A stretch of DNA of 64,000 nucleotides, from the NCBI GenBank assembly GCA_950097015.1, contig CATNEN010000001.1, forward strand, positions 18,418,501 to 18,482,500, read 5' to 3'. Shown piece by piece: positions 26,901 through 37,290 of the stretch (its first letter is position 1; each line of letters starts with the position of its first letter). Origin of the DNA: Macrostomum hystrix. Its lineage: Eukaryota; Platyhelminthes; Macrostomidae. The notes below the pieces were generated by a model. The model made no database searches. It worked only from the letters and a program-made list of their open reading frames with translations, and had not been told where the DNA came from. The position numbers were made by a program, and so were the translations under genes.

Positions 26901-29900
26901 ATGGTTGTGTCTAACAGGTGGATGGTTGTGACTAACAGGTGGATGGTGATGTCTAACAGGTGGATGGTTGTGTCTAACAGGTGGATGGTTGTGTCTGACA
27001 GGTGGATGGTTGTGACTAACAGGTGGATGGTGATGTCTAACAGGTGGATGGTTGTGTCTGACAGGTGGATGGTTGTGTCTAACAGGTGGATGGTTGTGAC
27101 TAACAGGTGGATGGTTGTGACTAACAGGTGGATGGTTGTGTCTAACAGGTGGATGGTTGTGACTAACAGGTGGATGGTTGTGACTAACAGGTGGATGGTT
27201 GTGACGAACAGGTGGATGGTGATGTCTAACAGGTGAATGGTTGTGACTAACAGGTGGATGGTGATGTCTAACAGGTGGATGGTTGTGTCTGACAGGTGGA
27301 TGGTTGTGACTAACAGGTGGATGGTGATGTCTAACAGGTGGATGGTTGTGTCTGACAGGTGGATGGTTGTGACTAACAGGTGGATGGTTGTGTCTAACAG
27401 GTGGATGGTTGTGTCTGACAGGTGGATGGTTGTGACTAACAGGTGGATGGTTGTGTCTAACAGGTGGATGGTTGTGACTAACAGGTGGATGGTTGTGTCT
27501 AACAGGTGGATGGTTGTGACTAACAGGTGGATGGTTGTGACTAACAGGTGGATGGTTGTGACTAACAGGTGGATGGTTGTGACTATAATCAGGTGGATGG
27601 TTGTGACTAACAGGTGGATGGTTGTGACTAACAAGTGGATGGTTGTGACTAACAGGTGGATGGTTGTGACTAACAGGTGGATGGTTGTGACTAACAGGTG
27701 GATGGTTGTGACTATAATCAGGTGGATGGTTGTGACTAACAGGTGGATGGTTGTGACTAACAAGTGGATGGTTGTGACTAACAGGTGGATGGTTGTGACT
27801 AACAGGTGGATGGTTGTGACTAACAGGTGGATGGTTGTGACTACTAGGTGGATGGTTGTGACTAACAGGTGGATGGTTGTGACTATAATCAGGTGGATGG
27901 TTGTGACTAACAGGTGGATGGTTGTGTCTAAAAAGTGGATGGTTGTGTCTAACAGGTGGACGGTTGTGTCTAACAGGTGGACGGTTGTGTCTAACAGGTA
28001 CAGTTTCAAGTCGTAGAACTTATGTGACAATCAGTTCTCACAAGTTATACAGCTTGATGTCGGGTGTCCAAATCTTTGACGGCCGCACACGAATCTGTTT
28101 GATGTCTTTGAATTCTTCGTTCGTCCAGTCCTCCCAGGCTAGGAGGCTGTCCTTCCACGACTTGGAAAGTTTGTATTTTGCGGAAACAGGTATGTTAATA
28201 CGTACGCCTGTTTGGCATCAACACTGGCTAACACGTTAATTTCGTCCGAATGTTGTACAGGCATCTAAACGCGTTATTTCATGTTATAGCTTTGGATTGA
28301 TTAGCTTATTCTTTTGACACTTAACTGCCTCAAACCCAGGGGCTGCAACAATCTAACTCGAACTCTGCTTGCTTAGGTTTTCCTAAAAAGTAGGTAATTA
28401 AAAGTACATTAGTTTAATGAGAAATTATCGATCGGGAACTTTCCTCTCACTCATTGATAAACCTTTGTTTCATACCATCTCCAAAATGAGTGTGCTGAGC
28501 TAGATTGTTCACGAGGTAGTCAGCAGAAGCCTGTGTCAGCCAGTGCAGCTTTAAGCCATACATGGCCTTCTTGTTGGTTATGTACTGCTTCACTAGCAAC
28601 CTGCCCTTGTACAGAACTAAATTCTTATCAACGAACTCTTCAGTATTCATCCATTCGCACAGTTGTGAGACAATGTGATGCGTAACAGACGTGGTCCACA
28701 GCTTCGCCACAGGTGACACTTCGCCCCGACTTTCGCATCGTCGGGCAGTGTAATTTTTTGCCTTGGGGTCTGGGGAGAACGAAAAAGCCCAAGCATTCTC
28801 CCCAAGGCTGCACTAAAAATGAATGTGGCCTCGCCGTGGAGTCGAGCTCATGAACCCTGTAGTGCACTGCGTTGCCCTGTCCCTCCCACGCGGGCATAGT
28901 CAACGTGCACTGCTCTTGGCACGTACTGTATGTATGCACGCACTGTTGCGTAATGCGCTCATGGCTGGACTGCACGTCGGCCTGCCTGCACTGGACGGCA
29001 CTATATAACAACTCAAATATACGGCCCAAGAGGCCACGTTCCTTTCTCACTCAACTGCACTACAATGGCATCGCAAGTCAGTATTCAAACCCCACCCGCA
29101 CTGGACCTGCGCACGGACCCTAGCACAGCCCAGACAAAATGGAAGAAATGGCTCGCCCAGTTCCAGCTGTTCGCGGTCGCCGCAGGCATCGACGACAAGA
29201 AGCGGCTGCGCCAGCTGCTACTGTACACCGCCGGCGAGGACCTGCAGGCGATCGCGGCCGGCCTCACCAACGAGGCGGCGGGCAAGGACATCGATACACT
29301 CGTTGTCGCGCTCAATCAGCACTTCGACGGCAAGCGGAATCTGCCGTTCACCCGCTACCAGTTCAGGCTCTGCACTCAGCGCCCCGGTGAGCCCATAGAC
29401 GACTGGCTCCAGCGCCTCAAGGACGCCGCCGACTGCTGCGCCTTCGGTGACCTGCGAGAGTCTCTGATCCGTGATCAGGTGATTGCCTGCTGCAGCTCCG
29501 ACCAGCTCCGTCGAAAGCTGCTAGCCATCGACAACGTGGACCTGGAGCATTCTCTCCAAGGCTGCACTAAAAATGAATGTGGCCTCGCCGTGGAGTCGAG
29601 CTCATGAACCCCCCAAGCATTCTCCCCAAGGCTGCACTAAAAATGAATGTGGCCTCGCCGTGGAGTCGAGCTCATGAACCCCCCAAGCATTCTCCCCAAG
29701 GCTGCACTAAAAATGAATGTGGCCTCGCCGTGGAGTCCAAGCATTCTCCCCAAGGCTGCACTAAAAATGAATGTGGCCTCGCCGTGGAGTCGAGCTCATG
29801 AACCCCCCAAGCATTCTCCCCAAGGCTGCACTAAAAATGAATGTGGCCTCGCCGTGGAGTCGAGCTCATGAACCCCCCAAGCATTCTCCCCAAGGCTGCA

Positions 29901-32344
29901 CTAAAAATGAATGTGGCCTCGCCGTGGAGTCGAGCTCATGAACCCCCCAAGCATTCTCTCCAAGGCTGCACTAAAAATGAATGTGGCCTCGCCGTGGAGT
30001 CGAGCTCATGAACCCCCCAAGCATTCTCCCCAAGGCTGCACTAAAAATGAATGTGGCCTCGCCGTGGAGTCCAAGCATTCTCCCCAAGGCTGCACTAAAA
30101 ATGAATGTGGCCTCGCCGTGGAGTCGAGCTCATGAACCCCCCAAGCATTCTCCCCAAGGCTGCACTAAAAATGAATGTGGCCTCGCCGTGGAGTCGAGCT
30201 CATGAACCCCCCAAGCATTCTCTCCAAGGCTGCACTAAAAATGAATGTGGCCTCGCCGTGGAGTCGAGCTCATGAACCCCCCAAGCATTCTCCCCAAGGC
30301 TGCACTAAAAATGAATGTGGCCTCGCCGTGGAGTCGAGCTCATGAACCTTGTTTCGAGGGGCGAACGCGTCAAGCGCTCTGTCACTCACCATCTTCTACG
30401 ATTATCTAATCCTGAGTAGCAATACCGACTAAAATATGGGCACCTAGCTCGTACAAGCTAATTAGTCTAGGCCCAAGCGAGAGCACATGTTGGCTTCCAG
30501 AAGCTCACAAATCTCAGCCAGCAATTCGTGCGCAGTCGCTGCTGGTTCTCCTCCAGATCCAGAATCTGGATCAGTGCCAGCCCCAGCCGCACCGTCAGCA
30601 CCTCGGAGCTGTTCCGCACCGGCCGGCCAACAACGCCCCATTCGGCATAGCGCTGCAACAGCAGCTTAGCTAGTCGCTTCTCGGCTGAGCCTAAAACTCG
30701 AGGCCGTTCGACTGACTCTGAAGATTGGACATCGCTGCTGGCGATCACGTCTGAGAGAGAGAGAGAGTTCAAAGACTACTTCTTGAAAAGCGAGTGATTG
30801 CTTGGAAAAGAAGTGACACTTCAAGGAAAGCGAGTGACAACCTATTTTAAAAAAAGCGAGTGACTTCTTGAAAGCGAGTGACTTCTTGGAAAGCGAGTGA
30901 CTTCTTGGAAAGCGAAGTGTGACTTCTTGGAAAGCGAGTGACTTCTTGGAAAGCGAGTGACTTCTTGGAAAGCGAGAGACACTTCTAGAAAAGCGAGTGA
31001 CTTCTTGGAAAGCGAGTGACTTCTTGGAAAGCGAGTGACTTCTTGGAAAGCGAGAGACACTTCTAGAAAAGCGAGTGACTTCTTGGAAAGCGAGAGACAC
31101 TTCTAGAAAAGCGAGTGACTTCTTGAAAGCGAGAGACACTTCTAGAAAAGCGAGTGACTTCTTGAAAGCGAGAGACACTTCTAGAAAAGCGAGTGACTTC
31201 TTGAAAGCGAGAGACACTTATAGAAAAGCGAGTGACTTCTTGGAAAGCGCGTGACTTCTTGGAAAGGGAGTGACAACCTACTTCTTGGAAAGGGAGTGAC
31301 AACCTACTTCTTGGAAAGGGAGTGACAACCTACTTCTTGGAAAGGGAGTGACAACCTACTTCTTGGAAAGGGAGTGACAACCTACTTCTTGGAAAGGGAG
31401 TGACAACCTACTTCTTGGAAAGGGAGTGACAACCTACTTCTTGGAAAGGGAGTGACTTCTTGGAAAGAAAACGACTTCTTAGAAAGCGAATGACCACTTG
31501 GAAGAGGAGCGGCAATTCAAGGAAAGCGAGGGACACCCTTTTTTTAGAAGCGAGTGACTTCTTGGAAAGCGAGTGACTTCTTGGAAAGGGAGTGACATCC
31601 TACTTCTTTGAAAGCAATTGTGACAACCTACTTCTGGGAAAGGGAGTGACAAAGGGAGTCTGAGAGAGAGAGAGAAAGTGCGAGTTCAGAGACTACTTCT
31701 TGTAATGTGTGTTTTACCTTACTTCTAGGTAAGTGTATAAAACTTTACTTCTTGGAAAAGGAGTGACACTTCAAGGAAAGCGAGTGACACCCTATTTGTT
31801 TAAAAGTGAGTGACTTCTCGGAAAGGGAGTGACTTCTTGACAAGCGAATGACAGCTTCTTGGAAAGCGAGTGACTTCTTGGAAAGGGAGCTACACCCTAT
31901 TTGTTTAAAAGCGAGTGACTTCTTGGAAAGGGAGTGACTTCTTGACAAGCGAATGACTTCTTGAAAAGCGCGTGACTTCTTGGAAAGGGAGTTACACCCT
32001 TACTTCTTGGAAAGGGAGTGACTTCTTGAAAAGCGAATGACTTCTTGGAAAGCGAGTGACTTCTTGGAAAGCGTGTGACACACTCTAGATGTAAGTGGCA
32101 TGTTTACTTCTACACCCTTACTTCTTGGAAAGCGTGTGACACACTCTAAATGTAAGTGGCATGGTTACTTCCTAAAAAACGAGCGAAGTCTACTTATTCG
32201 AGTACACCCTGCGTTCTTCCAAGCAAGTGACATTCCATTTTTAAAGTGTATTAAGATCTCATTGAACTTACCTATTAGCTGAGTCGAAAGCAGCGACAAG
32301 CCGAGCAGCAGCGAACCAAACTGCCAAGCCGCAGCAGCCTTCAT
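17930..32344 (-). CDS. Cys-loop ligand-gated ion channel subunit, nicotinic type, predicted anion-selective (non-alpha)
   Basis: Eight exons on the minus strand (plus coordinates): 32344-32272, 30750-30509, 28160-28042, 25826-25691, 25054-24631, 22883-22797, 20528-20410, 18412-17930. All are GT-AG with matching phases, totalling 1683 nt (560 aa plus stop). Exon 1 is a signal peptide (MKAAAAW, then a Leu-rich core). Exons 2-3 give the N-terminal domain (TNCWLRFSWKD, IWTPDIKLYN). The Cys loop runs C178 to C192 with the canonical 13 residues between, including FPFDTQ. Loop B is FGSWTYD. M1 follows NPSFYVAILVV; M2 is MNIFVAFFILLLLL; M3 is in exon 7; M4 is near the C-terminus after a roughly 100-residue cytoplasmic loop. 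There is no vicinal Cys pair in loop C, so it is not an alpha subunit. The residues before M2 are Pro326-Ala327-Lys328 instead of Gly-Glu-Lys, the hallmark of acetylcholine-gated chloride channels. The ATG has a 3' splice site 7 nt upstream. Confidence 0.9.
18455..18815 (-). repeat. tRNA-derived SINE (family 1) in intron 7 of the channel gene
   Basis: About 350 bp. It shares long blocks with 57130-57455 and 59105-59395, for example ctccgcggctgcgcccca, atgtggcctcgccg and tgactcctgagcacac. Read on the minus strand it starts with a tRNA-like head with A-box-like and B-box-like (gagctcgattcc) sequences. It lies 40-400 bp upstream of the final exon's acceptor. Confidence 0.75.
18816..20409. other. 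Remainder of channel intron 7
   Basis: AT-rich non-coding sequence with no minisatellite. The 18-mer aaaacggcccttttaagg occurs twice, at 19596-19613 and 19934-19951. Nothing else was recognised. Confidence 0.5.
20641..20900. repeat. 22-bp minisatellite in channel intron 6 (distal part)
   Basis: Short, imperfect array of about seven copies of a 22-bp unit containing gtgtcaggaggaaatggtgt. It is preceded by two related units with gtgtcagcagggagatagtg. It begins about 110 bp from the M3 exon. Confidence 0.8.
21527..22640. repeat. 20-bp minisatellite in channel intron 6
   Basis: About 55 copies of gataatctggaactgatggg, with tgattggat and ctggtgggat variants and a longer variant containing aaaactgatggg. 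The array ends about 155 bp from the M2 exon (22797-22883). Confidence 0.95.
23205..23460 (-). repeat. tRNA-derived SINE-like element (family 2) in channel intron 5
   Basis: Read on the minus strand, a tRNA-like head (start tagcttaatatggttaaagc, B box ggtggttcgattct) is followed by a body with a tgtcctttagcgagacac motif. That motif resembles the conserved part of several widespread metazoan SINEs; the resemblance is from memory and unverified. The 5' edge of its head merges into the array at 23440-24330. Confidence 0.6.
23440..24330. repeat. 18-bp minisatellite in channel intron 5, derived from a SINE edge
   Basis: About 48 copies of ctacaaccccctactagg, with interspersed variants containing accatattaagctacaacc. 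That variant is the terminal sequence of the adjacent SINE at 23205-23460, so the array appears to have grown from the SINE boundary. Confidence 0.9.
25078..25665. repeat. 40-bp minisatellite filling channel intron 4
   Basis: About 14 copies of a 40-bp unit containing cctgtgagtaggatgaatgg. The intron is only 636 bp (25055-25690), so it is almost wholly array. In gene sense (minus) each unit reads ...tcctactcacag|gtgttt, a 3'-splice-site-like tract followed directly by GT. The same unit recurs inverted at 32940-33735. Confidence 0.95.
25843..28010. repeat. 21-bp minisatellite filling channel intron 3
   Basis: About 103 copies of aggtggatggttgtgtctaa plus c, with alternating gactaac, gtctaac and gtctgac variants. 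Intron 3 is 25827-28041, so the array reaches to about 16 nt from the acceptor of exon 4 and about 30 nt from the donor of exon 3. The unit length is a multiple of three, which creates long spurious open frames on both strands. Confidence 0.95.
28447..28650 (-). pseudogene. piggyBac-like transposase fragment in channel intron 2
   Basis: The minus-strand frame reads LVLYKGRLLVKQYITNKK followed by a YGLKLHWL stretch. This matches the conserved block of the DDE_Tnp_1_7 (piggyBac) transposase domain around its first catalytic Asp region, which typically has KGR-x4-KQY-x-P-x-K-x4-G-x-K. Only about 65 residues remain, with no termini, so it is a dead remnant. It lies between the tRNA-derived SINE and exon 3 of the channel gene. 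Confidence 0.65.
28690..28857 (-). repeat. SINE family 1, tail part (interrupted copy)
   Basis: Shares cagtgtaa, aaggctgc and atgtggcctcgccgtgga blocks with the other family 1 copies. The copy breaks off after gagctcatgaaccc, exactly where the LTR-like sequence starts. Its tRNA-like head seems to be at 30346-30405, on the other side of the inserted element and the 70-bp array. Confidence 0.65.
28858..29064 (+). mobile_element. Putative LTR (207 bp) of a gypsy-like retroelement
   Basis: The segment begins tgtagtgca and ends tgcactaca, a perfect 9-bp inverted end pair of the TG...CA type. It contains a TATA-like actatataac near 29000. One base after the end comes TGGCATCGCAAG, whose TGG fits the start of a tRNA primer-binding site overlapping the gag start codon. 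No second LTR was found in the window, so this assignment is tentative. Confidence 0.4.
29065..29548 (+). pseudogene. Retrotransposon gag-like ORF, truncated
   Basis: ATG at 29065 opens a frame with the pattern of Ty3/gypsy gag proteins: WKKWLAQFQLFAVAAG, KKRLRQLLLYTAGEDLQ, LNQHFDGKRNLPFTRYQFRL, QRPGEPIDDWL and RDQVIACC. This capsid-like region is about 161 residues. The reading then runs into the 70-bp SINE-derived array (HSLQGCTKNECG...) and stops at 29607. Zinc knuckles and pol are absent. It lies in intron 2 of the channel gene, in antisense orientation to that gene. Confidence 0.7.
29549..30345. repeat. 70-bp minisatellite made of a SINE fragment, channel intron 2
   Basis: About 12 copies of a 70-bp unit containing ccaaggctgcactaaaaatg and atgtggcctcgccgtggagt, two of them about 50 bp through an internal deletion. 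The unit is the segment of SINE family 1 from the aagcattctc block to gaacccc, as seen unexpanded at 28790-28857. The array is bounded by the truncated gag on the left and the SINE head on the right. Confidence 0.9.
30346..30405 (-). repeat. SINE family 1, tRNA-like head (interrupted copy)
   Basis: On the minus strand, gtgacagagcgcttgacgcg resembles an A box region and precedes aaggttcatgagctcgactcc (B box region). This is the continuation expected for the SINE part at 28690-28857. Confidence 0.55.
30775..32170. repeat. 19-bp (and longer variant) minisatellite filling channel intron 1
   Basis: Tandem units of gcgagtgacttcttggaaa, and a 26-bp variant with gggagtgacaacctacttct, degenerating toward 32170. 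Intron 1 is 30751-32271. On the gene strand the units read ...ctttccaag, the same sequence as the real acceptor of exon 3 (ctttccaag at 28161-28169). Confidence 0.9.
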
Positions 32345-32939
32345 GACTAGGCTGCAATCTGAAGCTCTGAGGCTGTTTCCGCTCCGAATTGGCTGCAGAG
32401 TGAGCCGCTTGTGGTATCCTACGAATCTGAAATACCAAATCTTCTATATGGGCTGTCGATTGGGTTGGGCCTTGTTTTATTAGTAGCCAATTGCAGCAGC
32501 TGAAAACCTTTTTGGAGAGCAGTTTCATTTAACCAGAGAGAGAGAGACTGAGAGAGGCACAGAGAGGTGCAGCAGTTGAGATGTGGGACGTGGGAAGAGA
32601 AGTACGGTTTTTGAGTTTCTCAGGCCATGCAGACTGGGGAGTGTTCTCATCGTTGCCAAATTCTTCCCCTGCCCACTTAGCTAAGCATCATCGTGGGAAC
32701 TCAAGAAACTTTGAGTCCAGATAGAAACCAACTCCATCCGTGCCAGTTTGAGTTGGTAGTTGTGTACACATGTTAGCTCTCACACCTGTATCATATACAC
32801 TTACCACTTACTGCTAAATCGATTGCAATTCTGCAAGTTAGCCCCTGTGGTTGGTAACACACACTGGATTCCAGTAGAGAAATAAATTAAATGAACACTA
32901 TGCTGTTCGCAAGCGGACTCAGAAAATCTAAAACTCTAA
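32345..32939. other. 5' flank of the channel gene
   Basis: On the minus strand, an acceptor-like cttcagattgcag ends 7 nt before the channel ATG (AG at 32352-32353). The rest is unremarkable, with a short gagagagaga stretch near 32535. No promoter motif was recognised. Confidence 0.45.
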
Positions 32940-33735
32940 CAATCATCCTACTCACAAGAGTTTCAATTGGTCATTATCCCATTCATCCTACTCACAGGTG
33001 TTTCAATCGGTCATTATCCCATTCATCCTACTCACAGGTGTTTCAATCGGTCATTATCCCATTCATCCTACTCACAGGTGTGTCAATCGGTCATTATCCC
33101 ATTCATCCTACTCACAGGTGTTTGAGTCGGTCATTATCCCATTCATCCTACTCACAGGTGTTTCAATCGGTCATTATCCCATTCATCCTACTCACAGGTG
33201 TTTTCAATCGGTCATTATCCCATTCATCCTACTCACAGGTGTTTCAATTGGTCATTATCCCATTCATCCTACTCACAGGTGTTTTCAATCGGTCATTATC
33301 CCATTTATCCTACTCACAGGTGTTTCAATTGGTCATTATCCCATTCATCCTACTCACAGGTGTTTTCAATCGGTCATTATCCCATTCATCCTACTCACAG
33401 GTGTTTCAATTGGTCATTATCCCATTCATCCTACTCACAGGTGTTTTCAATCGGTCATTATCCCATTCATCCTACTCACAGGTGTTTTCAATCGGTCATT
33501 ATCCCATTCATCCTACTCACAGGTGTTTCAATTGGTCATTATCCCATTCATCCTACTCACAGGTGTTTCAATTGGTCATTATCCCATTCATCCTACTCAC
33601 AGGTGTTTTCAATCGGTCATTATCGCATTCATCCTACTCACAGGTGTTTTCAATCGGTCATTATCCCATTCATCCTACTCACAGGTGTTTCAGTCGGTCA
33701 TTATCCAATTCATCGTGCTCACGAGAGTACGAGAA
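32940..33735. repeat. 40-bp minisatellite upstream of the channel gene (inverted relative to the intron 4 array)
   Basis: About 20 copies of the same 40-bp unit as at 25078-25665, in the opposite orientation: here the plus strand reads ccattcatcctactcacagg. Most copies have a cggtcattatcc or tggtcattatcc junction, with 40 and 41-bp variants. It lies about 600 bp upstream of the channel start codon. Confidence 0.95.
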
Positions 33736-36070
33736 AATGAAAATCAATGCGATCGATTACTTAACAGTCTATCCCAAATATGACAGACACGTGGTAATTA
33801 TGCATGGCAGTGAATAAAGCCACGAAAGAACCAGTTCGCAATTTTTCTATGCTCCACTTGCTTAAGATCAAACGAAAAAATACTTGAGGTCGCCCCTCAC
33901 AGAAGCATATGAAACCTGTTAGTATAATTAATTCATTTCCCGTGTTTCTGAGCATCTTCTTTTTACAACTTTTAAAAGTGGCCTCTCTGGTTGGCAATGG
34001 ACAAATACGAGATAAAAAACTAAGATAGGAACTAGCTCGTTGAGTTGCCGTAAAGGAATTATAGGCTCGGACTGATCAATAAAATTAATCAAAAACAAGT
34101 GCCAAGATCAACAACAGTTCCCTGTAGAATCCCAAGAATAAATAATCAATTGCGCACTTTTCTCGCGGGTGAGGAGTGGATTGCAGCCCTCGCTAGCTGC
34201 AATCGGGTTCGGAAATTCATCGAATGAGCAGGACTGAGCAAAGAAGCAGAGTCCGCGAGAGCACGAATGGCTGCACCAGCCAAAACCATTCGAAAGTACG
34301 TCCTATAAGAACTATGATCCAATTTGATCTAAATCTTCTATTTACTTTTAAACTCCGTAAGAACAACTATTGGTTCTTGTAGATTATTGTATTACGCACG
34401 TTAAATAACCGGAATTTATTCATGAGATAAAGATGACACTCAATGGGATAGCTTGGATTTTTCAGGGGTTTCTCCTAAGGATTTTCTGGGAGCGCAAACT
34501 TTTGTTGAGACGTACAGCTTTACTGCATGCCAGGGTCGTAGTAGCCAGGGTAGCAAGGGTAGGGTAATCTCCCCTCCAATCTGCTTACAAACCTATGTGG
34601 CATCCTGGTAGTGCGCGGCGCCCCCCAGAGGCGTGGCTTCTCTAGCTAGAAAAAAATTCTGGCTACACCGCTCCTACATGCCACTTTGGATTTTTGGATT
34701 TATCAGTTAAGAGTAGGCTCGAATGAGGGTCGTGATTCCTTGCACCTTCCTGGCTAGTCAATAGCCACACGCAACGTAAAAGAGCATATTAAGCCAAGCC
34801 TTCGTATTTTCATAAGACGCTTCCGGTACAGAAGATATATAAAACGTTACTTTTTAATATGTGCAGTAATATGTTTATATTACTACGCAGGTAAAGCAGC
34901 TAAAAAATAAAAAGATATCTTTATTGATACTTTTAAAGCACAAAATATAAATTGAAAATTTCTAGAAACTACTTTTGTTAATCCCATAAAATCAAGGAAG
35001 ACAAAAATTTAACTTTGGCGCATTTTAAGGTTAAATATAAATTTTACCATGAACCAAACAAAAAGCTTTCTGCGCAAATTCCGACATTGTGATGTAAACA
35101 CAGTGTTTAGTTAATTGAAGGTCATTAAACGGGTCTGCTATTCACATTGTTTTTGTGTACTAGTTACTTAATATTTCTTAGGTGTTGAGGAAAAAGGGAA
35201 AGTTTTTTTTAAGAAAAGTCATTACAGTTTGTAGCTAGGCGTAGTTAATTTTTAGTTAATTTGTGTTCTAGACCTAGGCTTTAAATGTGCTTGCTAGCAT
35301 TAGTGAGCTTGTTTTATTCATAAATATGTCTTCTTCTATCGATCACACTTGCCCCATTCAGGCTAGACGTGCAGCTAACAGAAGAGCCAAGCCACCTTAT
35401 TGTGCAGCATGCATCTGGATGTTGCATACAGATACAGATACTTCCGGGATACATGCCTTCTTCTGGACTATGGTTGACAAATAGCCCTAGACAAACTTAT
35501 TTGGGGAGTGTAAAATGATTAAAAGCTAGGCACTATTGTCTATAACCAGGGTCTGGACTCAGTGCCCTACCGCTACCAATTGTTTTAATGACTGCCTTTA
35601 CTATCTTAGTTTATTATAAATACCTTTATTTACAAGACTAGGCCTATAATTTTTGAAAGTCATTAGGCTTCTATAAAAAAACTAATTCTTGAAACTGGTA
35701 TATATTGCATAATATTATTATTTGCAGCACCTACCTCTACATTTTTATATAGATATCCATTTTACTTGTTGTGCAAGCAAGGTAAATTTGTCAACACAGT
35801 TAAGTTTACCTGGGTCCATGTTCATACTTTTACCTTTAGTAACTTATTATTTTTGTTTACTATTAATTTTAGTTTCTTACCACTAAAGTGTACCCCACTT
35901 TTTTGCTGTTTTATTATTGTTTGTCACTATAGTAGTCTGTTCAGCATTAATTGAATTCTATTGTCTCTGACTATATTGCAGACTGTAATAAGTGTGAAAA
36001 TAGCCTAGACAAACCTACTGCAGAATTGAGAGGTTTTGCACTATAACTATTTTCTACACTGTGGTTGGTG
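33736..36070. other. AT-rich intergenic region
   Basis: No gene was recognised. A more GC-rich patch at 34490-34680 (with agaggcgtggcttctctagc) looks like transposon debris, but I cannot name it. Short open frames here lack any recognisable motif. Confidence 0.4.
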
Positions 36071-37290
36071 TCTTACCATTGGATTCCATGCATTTCGGTG
36101 ACAGGGCTTTTCGGTACAGTGCATTTCGGTACCAGTCAGTGCTTTTCGGTACCGCTGAATTATAGTAGTAGTTTTAGTGGTAGTAGTAGATATTTTGGCA
36201 CAGGTAAACAACCTGCTAAGCCAAAATGATACAATAATTTCGATTGATGCAATACTAGAAAAATGGAACAGTGCAAATGATAGTAGTGTCTCTAAAAATA
36301 AGCACAATAGGAACAAATAATGGGAGATGATCATGGAACAAAATTAGATTTGTTTTCCCGCTTGATCGCTGTCTGCGACTATATTCGCAGTACCTGGTTG
36401 TCAGCAGACAGTTTCTGGACTGCAGAAGACGTCAGCGTATTCGGCCGGGCCATTCGTTCCAACAATTGACGTCGAAGGGTACTACCAACGATTGAATGCC
36501 AAAGCTGGGTGCAGCACTCTACAGTTTTACGTTCTGCTAAAACTGCTCTCCTCTGAAGTGAGCACAATACCAATGAATGCGCAGCTCGTCTCGAGGGGGG
36601 CCCTGCGATGCAGGCAGCGCGTTGCTTACCGCACAATGCAGGCTAACATACATAATGCCTGGGGACAGTTTTCTGAGGGCCTTCTGACTGTCAACCAGCT
36701 GCTGGCTACTTGCAGCCGCTTTGTCGGAAAATAACTGATACACGTCTGGCAGTTGCCTGGATCTTCTTAGTTCCAGATCTTGTCTGGATGTATTTTAGCA
36801 ATGACCTTTACAGGTGCATCTATCCCTATCGTTTTATCGTTTTCTCTTTAGAACTTCGTCCACAGATATTGCTAATCAACTTGACTTTGACGCGTACAAC
36901 TTTGTGCAACTTTGTGCATGGACAATTGACAATTTAATTGGCATTGAGTGTCGTTACTAAACAGGAAAATCTTGTAACTGTATATGTACTGGAACGTTGC
37001 AGTACATTGTATTTCAGCAATGTCTTTTTGTCGTTCTCGTTAAAATATTAAAATATTCTCATTAAAATATACTGTTAAAATACATATTCACACGAATACA
37101 AACAGGGGAGCTAGGCCCCTAGTATAGTCTTTACTCTTTAATGCTTGACTATTTAAGGCACCGTTCGAAAAGCAGGTACCGAAATGCACTGTACCAAAAA
37201 TTAAGTCACCAAAAAGCACTGACTGGTACCGAAATGCACTGTACCGAAAAGCCCTGTCACCGAAATGCCTGGCACCCTTACCATTCAGCC
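36071..37290. mobile_element. Mutator-like (MULE) DNA transposon remnant with long terminal inverted repeats
   Basis: A perfect 57-bp inverted repeat lies at 36090-36146 and 37212-37268, with homology extending a little further on both sides. The arms contain subrepeats of gcatttcggtac and gcttttcggtac type. About 1.07 kb lies between them and carries a transposase fragment. The right arm has an extra imperfect subrepeat out to about 37160. Confidence 0.7.
36370..36734 (+). pseudogene. MULE-type transposase C-terminal fragment, frameshifted
   Basis: The frame ending VFGRAIRSNN stops at a TGA, and after one extra base near 36466 continues DVEGYYQRLNAKAG, then FYVLLKLLSSEV and NQLLATCSRFVG, stopping at 36734. 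The TNN-DVEGWHNRLN-like signature and the following helical region are typical of MULE/FLYWCH-associated transposases. No catalytic DDE core remains. The frameshift and truncation mean it is dead. Confidence 0.55.

Noticed and set aside
25682-28030. A 782-aa minus-strand open frame and several plus-strand WMVV-type frames
   Set aside because: The 21-bp array has a unit length divisible by three, so frames stay open. Only the short end at 25691-25826 is a real exon of the channel gene.
28501-30753. Piggyback of the channel N-terminus on the transposon fragment
   Set aside because: The piggyBac fragment is on the same strand as the channel gene and sits between exons 2 and 3, so I considered an exonised domain. 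Exons 2 and 3 join in phase and give the exact TNCWLRFSWKD spacing of the family, so the fragment is intronic.
32891-33817. 308-aa and related frames at 33 kb
   Set aside because: The 40/41-bp array is read in three shifting frames, and the peptide contains only array repeats.
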